Shown: positions 54,688 to 62,896 of the stretch, one piece after another
How the letters are laid out: the number at the start of each line of letters is the position of its first letter
Numbering within the stretch: the stretch's first letter is position 1
Origin: Symmachiella macrocystis
GTDB lineage: Bacteria; Planctomycetota; Planctomycetia; Planctomycetales; Planctomycetaceae
Assembly: GCF_007860075.1 (NCBI RefSeq)
Contig: NZ_SJPP01000001.1
Location: 558,001-622,000, forward strand
Direction of reading: 5' to 3'
DNA: 64,000 bases
Program-made: the position numbers and the translations under genes
The notes under the pieces: model-generated
The model's input: only the letters and a program-made list of their open reading frames with translations
What the model was told of the DNA's origin: nothing
Database searches by the model: none

Positions 54688-54881
54688 GGTCGATGTCCTT
54701 AATGTTGTCTCGGTTTGCTTTCCTGCGACCAGTCTATCAAAATAACGCGTCGGGTGGAGAATGCCAGGTTTGCTGATCCAGGTCGGCTGATATAGTTAAT
54801 CGTTTGCGATTGCGTTACCCTGACTTCTTCTGTGCCAAACACTCGATTCTTGTCACTTTGAATTAAAATTAGTGGATTCCC

Positions 54882-57782
54882 ATGAAGTCATCGAGGCCAG
54901 TTGGCAAACCGGCAACAGCCCCCTCCGCATCGAGTGATCCACTTTCCGCTCAGGCGACAGCCACTGCGGATGACGCTATTCGCTCGCTCGAAGAACGTCT
55001 GGAATTTGAAATTCTGATTTCCGACATGTCGGCCGCGATTGTCAATTCAGCGGCAGACGATGTGGACGGTACGATCTCCGATATATTGCGACAAGTCGCC
55101 GCTCCATTGGGCATCGACAGACTCTCTCTGTTCACATTATCGGCCAATGAGGATCGATTGTGCGCAACTCATGTTTATTGCCGCTCGGGTTGTGAAAATG
55201 ACATTCCCCCTCGTGAATTGGAATTCACACCCGAACTGCTTTCGCAGCTACTTTTGGATAACATTATCGAATTGAACGGTTCGCCCGCCGACGACGAATC
55301 CGCGCCACCATTCCAGCGACTGTTGGTCCCCGTACAGGTCAATGGAGTACCGCGCGGCGCATTGGAATGCCACAGATCGGGCGCTCCGGAGCAGTGGCAA
55401 CCGTATGTCATACGACGTCTGCAGCTACTGGGCAACATCATTGCCAATACGCTCTCCCGCACACAGACCGCAGAAGAACTCGCCGCTGCGAAAACGCGGT
55501 TTTCGCTAGCTGTGGCAGGCTCGACCGATGGAATTTGGGACTTAAATTTTGGAACGGGCGAGTTATTTTACTCGGATCGGTTTATTGAACTAATGGGTTT
55601 CAAGGATGTGGAGGTCGACCCTGATACCAACACTTTCGACAATCACATCCATCCCGACGACGCAAAGCAAAACAACGAAGCCATCAAACGCCACTTGAAA
55701 AACCGCGTTCCCTACGACGTCGAATATCGTTTACGCACGCACTCGGGAAAATATCGCTGGTTTCACGCACGGGGCCAGGCGATTTGGAATGACGAAGGCT
55801 GCGCGTTACGGATGGCAGGATCCATTCAGGACATCGACGCTCGAAAGCAGGCCGAGGCGGCGTTAGTGAATGCGGCCAAGCGGTTCGTCTCGTTGACGGG
55901 TGAGGAATTATTTCAATCTTTGGTAACGCATTTGGCTGAGTCGCTGGACGCCGACTTTGCGTTTATTGGCTCGTTGAATCGCGAAAGTCCTGAGGGCATG
56001 CGGACGAACGCAGTATATACCGATGGAAAAATCATTGATAATTTCGATTACGATGTGAAAGGCACCCCTTGTGAGCAGGTTATCTCGCAGCAGACCTGTG
56101 TCTTTTCCAGCGGGGTCCAGCAACAATTCCCCAAGGACGAGATGTTGTCAACGATGGACGTGGAGGCCTACGTGGGCACCACGATTTTTGACTCGCGTGG
56201 CCAGCCGCAAGGATTGGTGTCGCTTTTATTTCGTCGTCCGCTAGCAGAGACACTGACGGCACAATCGACACTAAAAATTATCGCCGGGCATATTTCCGCT
56301 GAACTGGAACGCAACCAGGCGAAGGTCGCGCTGCGCAGCAGCGAACAGCGGATTCGTCAATTCTTTGATCTGGGCGTCATTGGAATGGCGATTTCAACTC
56401 CCGACAAATGCTGGGTCGACGTCAACGATCGACTGTATGAAATCCTGGGCTATACGCCCGAGGAACTTGAGCAGTTGTCATGGGTCGATCTTTCGCATCC
56501 CGATGATGTGGATATCGACATTGCCCAATTCGAGCGCGTGCTGGCGGGGGAAATCGACGGATACTCAAGGGAAAAACGGTATATCGTCAAAAACGGCGAA
56601 GTCATTCACGTCTCTGTCGCCGTGAACTGTACCCGAAGTGCTGATGGTACGGTGGATTACTTTTCAGCGCTTGTCCAGGATATCACAGATCGCAAACGGA
56701 CTGAACAGGCACTGTATGCCAGCGAACAGCATTTGCGTGCCATCATTGATATGACACCCGCCTGCGTCAAACTGCATACGCGGGAAGGGATCCTGTTGGA
56801 AATGAATGCCGCTGGATTAGCCTTGATCGAAGCCGAATCAACTGACGATATTCGAGGTATGTGCGTTTACGATTTGATCACCGAGGAGTATCGCGATGCT
56901 TATCGTAAATTCGTTGACCGCGTATGGCATGGTGAAAAAGGGACCTTCGAATTCGAAATAGTGGCATTGCACGGAACGCGACGGCATATGGAATCGAAGG
57001 CCGTCCTTCTAGAAACGAACGCCCCGAACCCGCTCATCTTGTCGATCACAAATGACATCACCGCACGTAAGGAGGCGGAAATTGATCGCGAGGCGTTGAT
57101 TCAAGAACTGGAGTCTAAAAACACCGAGTTAGAACGCTTTACGTATACTGTGTCTCATGACCTCAAAAGCCCCTTAGTCACGATCAAAGGCTTTTTGGGA
57201 TTGCTGCAAAAAGACCTCACAGCGGGGAACATTTCCGCCGTAGAAGATGACTGCAGCGAAATCAGCGATGCCGCAGACAAGATGGCACAACTGTTGGACG
57301 GTTTGTTGGAACTCTCCCGTGTGGGACGAATTGCGAATCCGTCGGAGAATGTCGACTTTGGAGAAATTGTGGCCCAAGCATTGCGGACATCGGCAGGCGG
57401 CATTGCGCAAAAAGGGGTGCACATGACGGTTGCGCCCGAGTTTCCAACCGTCTTCGGCGACCGACTGCGATTACTGGAAGTGATACAGAATTTAATCGAC
57501 AATGCGATCCAGTATTGTTCACCCTCCGATCCGTGCATCGAAATCGGCGTGCGGAATGATGCAAAAGGGACCGTTTGCTTTGTACGGAATAACGGAACAG
57601 GTATCGACCCCAAATTTCATGACAGAGTTTTCAAAATTTTTGAGCAACTCGATGCCAACGACGCAGGGTCTGGCATCGGCCTGGCGATTGTGAAACGCAT
57701 TATCGACGTGCACGGAGGGGACATCTGGGTGGAATCAAAAGGAGAGCAAAGCGGTTGTTCATTTGTTTTTTCATTGCCTTAG
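54882..57782 (+). CDS. Soluble multi-sensor histidine kinase (GAF-PAS-GAF-PAS-PAS-HisKA-HATPase)
   Basis: A 966-residue kinase with no membrane segment. The order is GAF (~40-190), PAS (~205-325, TDGIWDLNFGTGELFYSDRF split), GAF (~330-480), PAS (~490-610), PAS (~620-735), HisKA (phospho-His in FTYTVSHDLKSPLV, ~765) and HATPase (N box NLIDNAIQYC, G boxes NNGTGIDPKF and GSGIGLAIVKRI). It is therefore a cytoplasmic sensor of small ligands, redox state or light. A CheY-like gene follows 70 bp downstream, as in phytochrome-type Rcp pairs. A conserved chromophore Cys was not identified, so a phytochrome role is not claimed. Confidence 0.92.
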   Translation: MKSSRPVGKPATAPSASSDPLSAQATATADDAIRSLEERLEFEILISDMSAAIVNSAADDVDGTISDILRQVAAPLGIDRLSLFTLSANEDRLCATHVYCRSGCENDIPPRELEFTPELLSQLLLDNIIELNGSPADDESAPPFQRLLVPVQVNGVPRGALECHRSGAPEQWQPYVIRRLQLLGNIIANTLSRTQTAEELAAAKTRFSLAVAGSTDGIWDLNFGTGELFYSDRFIELMGFKDVEVDPDTNTFDNHIHPDDAKQNNEAIKRHLKNRVPYDVEYRLRTHSGKYRWFHARGQAIWNDEGCALRMAGSIQDIDARKQAEAALVNAAKRFVSLTGEELFQSLVTHLAESLDADFAFIGSLNRESPEGMRTNAVYTDGKIIDNFDYDVKGTPCEQVISQQTCVFSSGVQQQFPKDEMLSTMDVEAYVGTTIFDSRGQPQGLVSLLFRRPLAETLTAQSTLKIIAGHISAELERNQAKVALRSSEQRIRQFFDLGVIGMAISTPDKCWVDVNDRLYEILGYTPEELEQLSWVDLSHPDDVDIDIAQFERVLAGEIDGYSREKRYIVKNGEVIHVSVAVNCTRSADGTVDYFSALVQDITDRKRTEQALYASEQHLRAIIDMTPACVKLHTREGILLEMNAAGLALIEAESTDDIRGMCVYDLITEEYRDAYRKFVDRVWHGEKGTFEFEIVALHGTRRHMESKAVLLETNAPNPLILSITNDITARKEAEIDREALIQELESKNTELERFTYTVSHDLKSPLVTIKGFLGLLQKDLTAGNISAVEDDCSEISDAADKMAQLLDGLLELSRVGRIANPSENVDFGEIVAQALRTSAGGIAQKGVHMTVAPEFPTVFGDRLRLLEVIQNLIDNAIQYCSPSDPCIEIGVRNDAKGTVCFVRNNGTGIDPKFHDRVFKIFEQLDANDAGSGIGLAIVKRIIDVHGGDIWVESKGEQSGCSFVFSLP

Positions 57783-57852
57783 CCAAGTCAACACGGCACA
57801 ATAGGGAGGTGAAGGGTGTAAGTTCGCGCCACAAAACCGGAGAAATTCGCCG

Positions 57853-58302
57853 ATGAACAGCAGGCCATTGCGAATTCTGCTCGCCGATGACAATACGGCC
57901 CATGCCAAATTGGTGATGAGAATCTTTGCGGATCATCGTCTCACCAACACCGTCGAGCACGTGACGGATGGCGAAGCGACGCTGGACTACTTGCTTCACC
58001 GCTGCGAATTCAGAAATGCGCCAGACTACCCGCTTCCCGACGCTGTCTTGTTAGATTTGAATCTACCCAAAATCGACGGCCTAAATGTTCTGAAATCCAT
58101 CAGAGAAACCGATCGACTACGCCGCTTGCCCGTCATTATTCTGTCTACGAGCAATGCCACCACTGATGTGACACGCGCCTATGAATTAGGCGCGAACAGC
58201 TATCTCGTGAAACCGACCGATTTCGAGCAGTTTTCACAAATGATCAATGACTTAGGGGATTTCTGGCTACACTGGAACCGTTCACCGTGGGCCACTCCTT
58301 AG
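57853..58302 (+). CDS. Single-domain response regulator (Rcp1/CheY-like)
   Basis: A 149-residue receiver domain without an output domain. The acidic pair is in LLADDNTAHAKLV, the phosphoacceptor Asp68 in AVLLDLNLPKIDG, and the conserved Lys120 in NSYLVKP. The insert CEFRNAPDYPLPD before the phosphorylation strand is typical of the Rcp1-like group that pairs with soluble PAS/phytochrome kinases. GGAG precedes the ATG by 10 bp. It follows the multi-sensor kinase by 70 bp on the same strand, so they very likely form a pair. Confidence 0.92.
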   Translation: MNSRPLRILLADDNTAHAKLVMRIFADHRLTNTVEHVTDGEATLDYLLHRCEFRNAPDYPLPDAVLLDLNLPKIDGLNVLKSIRETDRLRRLPVIILSTSNATTDVTRAYELGANSYLVKPTDFEQFSQMINDLGDFWLHWNRSPWATP

Positions 58303-58342
58303 AGCGCAGCGAAAGACCGGACAAGCCCTCGATGCGTCGTCA

Positions 58343-58990
58343 TTAGCTGTTGCGAGTCGATTTGACCAGCGCGACATACTGGCTCGCCAGATCGCGAATC
58401 CGGCCCAAATCTCCGTCGACAACCGCTTGTTTCTCCACCAACGAACTCCCCAATCCGACCGCACACGCGCCCGCATTCAAAAAGGCAGGCAGCGTTTCCA
58501 AATTCACGCCGCCCGTGGGGAGCAGCTTGATCTGCGGCAAGGGACCGTGCAACGATTTGAGGTAACTTGGGCCGCCGATATCGGCGGGAAAGACTTTGAC
58601 AATATCCGCTCCGGCTTCCCAGGCGGTCAGGACTTCCGTGGGAGTAAATGCGCCGCTCATCACCAATTTATCGTAGCGATTCGCCATGCGGATCACGTCG
58701 GTGTTCACGCAGGGGGTCACCAGGAACTGTGCGCCGGCCAAAAAGGCCGCCCGCGCGGTTTCGGGGTCGAGCACGGTCCCGGCGCCTAATAGGATCCGGT
58801 CTCCCAATTCACGATGAACCTGCGAGATGATGTCCAACACCCCCGGCACGGTAAAGGTGACTTCGATCACGTCGATGCCCGCTTCATACAGAGTCAACGC
58901 CACATCGACCAATAATTCGCCCGACGGCGCCCGAATGATGGCGACGATCGCCGAATCAAGAACGCGATTGAGATCATCCTGCTTGCTCAT
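58343..58990 (-). CDS. eda: 2-dehydro-3-deoxy-phosphogluconate (KDPG/KHG) aldolase
   Basis: A 215-residue class I aldolase barrel. Catalytic Glu43 (GIDVIEVTFTVPG) and Schiff-base Lys132 (ADIVKVFPADIGG) are in place, with the phosphate-binding KLLPTGGVNLE. It cleaves KDPG (or KHG or a relative) to pyruvate plus an aldehyde, as in the Entner-Doudoroff route or sugar-acid breakdown. ATG 58990 is chosen; the alternative TTG at 59011 has no ribosome-binding site. No kinase or dehydratase partner is next to it, so the substrate in this organism is open. It is convergent with the response regulator gene. Confidence 0.92.
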   Translation of the reverse strand: MSKQDDLNRVLDSAIVAIIRAPSGELLVDVALTLYEAGIDVIEVTFTVPGVLDIISQVHRELGDRILLGAGTVLDPETARAAFLAGAQFLVTPCVNTDVIRMANRYDKLVMSGAFTPTEVLTAWEAGADIVKVFPADIGGPSYLKSLHGPLPQIKLLPTGGVNLETLPAFLNAGACAVGLGSSLVEKQAVVDGDLGRIRDLASQYVALVKSTRNS

Positions 58991-59113
58991 GAGGGTACTT
59001 GGCTTCGTCAAATATTAAGGAGGGGGAGAAACAGCGTTTGCGCGGCTGTTCACCTTAATTCGCCGCCCCCAATGCTGTCAAACCTCACCAGCGGATTCGC
59101 GATTGGGGGTCGT

Positions 59114-59983
59114 TTAGGCCACACGGGCATCCAACCACGCTAACAACGAATCGATCGTCTCGTCGCGGTCCGGTTCGTTGAGCAGTTCATGCATGTGGTC
59201 GGGAAACAATTCGAACGTCTTGTCAGTACTGCCCGAGGACTCGGCCCATTGTTCGCTTGAGAGTGGGTCGACGACGCAGTCCATTGCCCCTTGCATGACC
59301 AACAACGGCACCTGCATCCGCCCTGCCCTCTTCCAAGCCTTGCCGATCGCGAACCGGGCTTCAAAGAACCAACCCGCCGTGACCGAGGTTTGCATCAATT
59401 GGTCCTCAGCCCGCCGCCTAAGCATCTGCGGGTCCCGGCAAACCTCGTGCGGTTCAATCCGGGTCGCAAAACGTGTACGGGGAGCGATGAACGACATCAC
59501 GCGCCCGAACGCCGTGGTGATGGGATGCGGCGGCTTTCCCGGTCGCAGGAACGGCGCACTCAACGCTAATGCCGAGAGCTGATCGGAATGACGCTGCGCA
59601 TAGCGAATCGCCACCAAGCCCCCCATACTATGCCCCAGCATGGCAGTTTTTTGTGGATCGGTTTCGAACTCGCGCCGCACGGTTTCTATATCTTCGACAT
59701 AATCGGTGAACCGGCTGACGTGCGCCCGCGGTCCGCTGGAGCGCCCATGTCCACGCAGATCGGGAATAATCGTCTCCCAGCCTTGCTGGGCCGCAGCTGT
59801 GGCCACATGCTCATACCGTCCCCCATGTTCACAAATCCCATGGACAATCAGCAGCGTGCGCCGCGCAGGCGTCAGGGAGGGCGCATAGCGACGGACTTGC
59901 AATTCAATTCCGTCGCTGGTCATGACGCGTCGCTCGTCACATGTCGGAGTTTCGACACGCCTCTTGGAAGCAATTTTTTCCAT
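59114..59983 (-). CDS. Alpha/beta hydrolase, monoacylglycerol lipase-like
   Basis: A 289-residue serine hydrolase. The oxyanion region is LIVHGICEHGGRYEHVA, the nucleophile Ser is in LGHSMGGLVA, the Asp in VMQGAMDCVVDP and the His in PDHMHELLNEPDR. This set fits the lysophospholipase/monoacylglycerol lipase group. There is no signal peptide, so it is probably cytoplasmic. ATG 59983 has AGGA 7 bp upstream; a start at 60007 adds eight residues. The substrate is not certain. The next gene upstream on the same strand is 52 bp away, so co-transcription with the TlpA-like gene is possible. Confidence 0.87.
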   Translation of the reverse strand: MEKIASKRRVETPTCDERRVMTSDGIELQVRRYAPSLTPARRTLLIVHGICEHGGRYEHVATAAAQQGWETIIPDLRGHGRSSGPRAHVSRFTDYVEDIETVRREFETDPQKTAMLGHSMGGLVAIRYAQRHSDQLSALALSAPFLRPGKPPHPITTAFGRVMSFIAPRTRFATRIEPHEVCRDPQMLRRRAEDQLMQTSVTAGWFFEARFAIGKAWKRAGRMQVPLLVMQGAMDCVVDPLSSEQWAESSGSTDKTFELFPDHMHELLNEPDRDETIDSLLAWLDARVA

Positions 59984-60035
59984 CGCCACGTCCTGTGACA
60001 AATGCATTGATGCGAACGTCCGGCTGGAAGGGCCG

Positions 60036-61034
60036 TTATTTTTTCTTCAGCAACTGTTCCACTTGCGTACGAATCTCAGCTCCCCGCATGTCGAATTGAA
60101 CCAGAATGCCGTTGCGGTCGACCAGATATGTCGAGGGGAGCATCACCGCATCGAATTTTTTATCCAAATCGAACTCGTCAACCTTGTCCAAAATTTGCGG
60201 CCATTTCATCCCGGCCGATTTCAAAAACGCCTTCACTTGGTCCGAGTCCTCATCCCGATTGATGCCGATGATTTCAAAGCCTTTGTCATGCAGGTCGGCA
60301 TAGGTTTTTTTCAGGTTCGGCATTTCCTCGATGCAAGGTCCGCACCACGTGGCCCAAAAATCGACCAACACCACCTTGCCTTTGTACTGCTCCCATTCAA
60401 TCAGCTTGCCGTCCATGTCCCGTACGCCGATTTCGGGGGCGGGCTTGTCCAGCAGGTCGTGCTTGATCAATCCTGTCTGCACCATTCTGGTGACTTTTTG
60501 ATTGAAGGGAAATTTTGCGGACAACTGCTCGTAAATGTCCCGCGAAATCCCAATCTTGTCAGCAAACCGTGCTTTGCTGGCCAAAACAAACCCAACGCTG
60601 AGCATCGCATCGGCCGATTGCGGACTTGCCTGGGAGAGTAGCGACTCGAAAACGGCGAATGCCTCTTCAAATTCTCCCTCGGTCGCAAAACTCATACACC
60701 GGACCCGTTGTGCCAAATTTGACATTGCCGGGTTTTGGTCTTTGCGCTTGAGATAAGACTCCGCATACGGAGCAGCTTGCACTTCCATGTCGTGCATCAA
60801 GCCCTCGCGGAACAGGTGAAAATAAGCGTTCTCAAGATCGTCTGCCTCGGGATGCGTCTCGACATACTTGCCTACATCAATGAACGTTGCCTGACGATGT
60901 TTTTCCAAGACTTCGACCAGCGTGACCTGCTCTTGGGCCTGAACTGAGCCAACAGTCATCAGCCCCAGTAGCAACAAGGCCGCCACGCAGCGCGGCAATT
61001 GATTCAAAACTCGACGGATCGCAAACACAGCCAT
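60036..61034 (-). CDS. Exported TlpA-like thioredoxin-fold protein
   Basis: A 332-residue protein with a signal peptide (~1-33, ending VGSVQA), a helical N-terminal domain (~35-190) and a C-terminal TlpA/ResA-type thioredoxin domain (~195-332). The redox motif is CGPC in VLVDFWATWCGPCIEEMPN, and the cis-Pro motif is MLPSTYLVDRNG. It is expected to act in the periplasm on disulfides, for example in cytochrome c maturation. The helical N-terminal half is common to planctomycete versions and has no known role. Confidence 0.9.
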   Translation of the reverse strand: MAVFAIRRVLNQLPRCVAALLLLGLMTVGSVQAQEQVTLVEVLEKHRQATFIDVGKYVETHPEADDLENAYFHLFREGLMHDMEVQAAPYAESYLKRKDQNPAMSNLAQRVRCMSFATEGEFEEAFAVFESLLSQASPQSADAMLSVGFVLASKARFADKIGISRDIYEQLSAKFPFNQKVTRMVQTGLIKHDLLDKPAPEIGVRDMDGKLIEWEQYKGKVVLVDFWATWCGPCIEEMPNLKKTYADLHDKGFEIIGINRDEDSDQVKAFLKSAGMKWPQILDKVDEFDLDKKFDAVMLPSTYLVDRNGILVQFDMRGAEIRTQVEQLLKKK

Positions 61035-61214
61035 TCCCCAAGGTCCTCATCTAGATACGATTCGACTCCGGTCCCGTCCCGGCGTTACATCAACTATCTC
61101 AGATTCGCCGCCTGAGCGGAAGGCAAACCTGACAGTCAGGCGTTTGGCAACAACCACCAATCCGCGGGTCCATCGACGCGCCGCTGGCAAAACCATTGAC
61201 GTCGCCAGCGGCGA

Positions 61215-61784
61215 TTATTCTGCCACTTCCTGGCCGAAGGCCAACCGTTTTTGCGGGTCGGTCTTTTTTTCCCATTCCTTAAACAACATGCTCGGCTGAA
61301 TATCCGTGTTGTTCTGGTATTTTTCGCTGTTGTATTCCGTGACGTCGCCGTGGAGCTGATGGTAAAAAATCTGGCAGATCGGCACGCCCGGATAAATGCG
61401 AATGGGCTGGACGGCGAACATCTCCAGCGTCCAAAACCCACGGAAACCGGCGTCTCCGAATCCAGCGGTGATGTGCACAAACAGCCCCATCCGCCCAATC
61501 GAGGAACGCCCTTCGAGCATCGGCACAAAATTGTGCGTCTCGGTCCGCTCCATCGTCCGCCCCAAATAGAGCTGGTGGGGGTTGAGCACGAAACCCTCGG
61601 CGGGGATCGTGAAGCGGCGAAAGCGATTCGGCCGCTTCATATCCAGCACGATCTCCTCATACACGATCAATTCGTCATGGAGGCAAAGGTTATAGCTATT
61701 GGGATTGAGCAGTTGGTCGTCAAACGGCTCGATGACGATGTTGTTGCCCAATTCCCGTTTGATTTCATTGCCGGATAGAATCAT
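61215..61784 (-). CDS. dcd: dCTP deaminase
   Basis: A 189-residue trimeric dUTPase-fold enzyme. The start MILSGNEIKREL is typical; motifs are LLNPNSYNLCLHDELIVYE, LGRTMERTETHNFVPMLEGRSSIGR (in parts, with catalytic Glu in the E-G-R-S-S segment), GFGDAGFRGFWTLEM and PICQIFYHQL. It deaminates dCTP to dUTP (or to dUMP in bifunctional forms). ATG 61784 is chosen; a longer frame to 61943 does not match the family. It is a single gene. Confidence 0.94.
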   Translation of the reverse strand: MILSGNEIKRELGNNIVIEPFDDQLLNPNSYNLCLHDELIVYEEIVLDMKRPNRFRRFTIPAEGFVLNPHQLYLGRTMERTETHNFVPMLEGRSSIGRMGLFVHITAGFGDAGFRGFWTLEMFAVQPIRIYPGVPICQIFYHQLHGDVTEYNSEKYQNNTDIQPSMLFKEWEKKTDPQKRLAFGQEVAE

Positions 61785-61926
61785 GGGCAGGGACGAAATA
61801 AGGCACCGAAAACCTGGGACGCCCACACCGCTGTGACCATCAACCGCCACCATGCTAACGGCGCCAACTGATTTCGTCAATTTGCGAGCGGACGTACTCA
61901 ATTCACAGGGCGACCGGACCATCCCC

Positions 61927-62673
61927 TCAGCGTTCACCACCACGCTGCTTCAACGCGTCGTTGATCGTTCCCGCCACTTGTTCCGCCAATGCCTTGGACC
62001 CCGGTTTGCTGAAATGTACGTTGGCCGGTAGTTGGATCTCTTTGAGCCGTGGCTTAGCGAACGTGTAGAGGTCGTCGATGGCGATGTCGTTTTCCTGCAT
62101 GATTTTCGCGGCGACCGCATTGTACTGCACCGCATCCCCCACAACCCGTCCTCCCGCACCTGCGGGCACCGGTGTTGTGGAACACCAAATCAATGTCGCC
62201 CCCGTCTCCTTGAGCCGCGCCACTAATTTACGGAGGTTCTTTTCGTACTCCTGCAGCGGGACTTGTTGATGGCTGTCGGCGGCGGCGGGGTCGGCTAGGT
62301 TTTTTCCGTTGGGCCCCAGGTATTTCAAATCGTGCAGGCCCCAATTGAAATGAATCACATCCCACGGTTTCTCGACCAACCAACGGTCGATCTGTGCCAC
62401 CCCGCGCGTTGTCGGGCCCCCGTTGGTCAAAATGCGATGCACGTTCGCCTTCCCCGCCAGCAGTTCCCGCGTCGGCAGCGTGTAACCGATCGAAATCGAG
62501 TCGCCGATCAACAACACTCGCGGCAGTTTCGGATCGTCTTGGATCGCCTGCAGCGCCGGATTAGGTTTCCGCTTCGCCCGCTTCTTCTTAGCAGCCGATT
62601 TCTCCTGAGCGGCCAACGGGGCGGCAGTGATGAACGTGACAAGCAGCAGGCAGACAAGGCGAAATGACATCAT
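61927..62673 (-). CDS. Exported SGNH/GDSL hydrolase
   Basis: A 248-residue protein with a signal peptide (1-22, ending PLAAQ) and a Lys/Arg-rich linker (~25-37). The SGNH fold shows block [13 protein letters not shown] (nucleophile Ser59), block II Gly in [11 protein letters not shown], block III in [11 protein letters not shown], and block V with His in [16 protein letters not shown]. Block III normally has GxND; here it is W-G-L-H-D, as in a planctomycete subgroup. It is probably an esterase or acetyl-esterase acting on envelope or environmental glycans. AGGGAG lies 5 bp before ATG 62673. Confidence 0.87.
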   Translation of the reverse strand: MMSFRLVCLLLVTFITAAPLAAQEKSAAKKKRAKRKPNPALQAIQDDPKLPRVLLIGDSISIGYTLPTRELLAGKANVHRILTNGGPTTRGVAQIDRWLVEKPWDVIHFNWGLHDLKYLGPNGKNLADPAAADSHQQVPLQEYEKNLRKLVARLKETGATLIWCSTTPVPAGAGGRVVGDAVQYNAVAAKIMQENDIAIDDLYTFAKPRLKEIQLPANVHFSKPGSKALAEQVAGTINDALKQRGGER

Positions 62674-62896
62674 GGTCGCTCCCTGTTTAGTAGTGGAAAT
62701 GGGGTGCGATTCATTGTGGTGTGATTTAGGGGCCGCTGCAAGCGAAACATGCCGGGGGCGATCGCTGGCATATCCAAACGTGGCACCCGGCGAGAGTTTG
62801 GTATAATGATTTTCCACTCAGCCCACGGCACGAATGTCCCCACGCTGAGCGGCGGAGAGGACCATAAACTGCACCCTAAACGAACGGTCAAGACGA

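Noticed and set aside
54882-57782. Calling the multi-sensor kinase a bacteriophytochrome
   Set aside because: The domain order and Rcp1-like partner are suggestive, but no chromophore-binding Cys or PHY domain could be identified.
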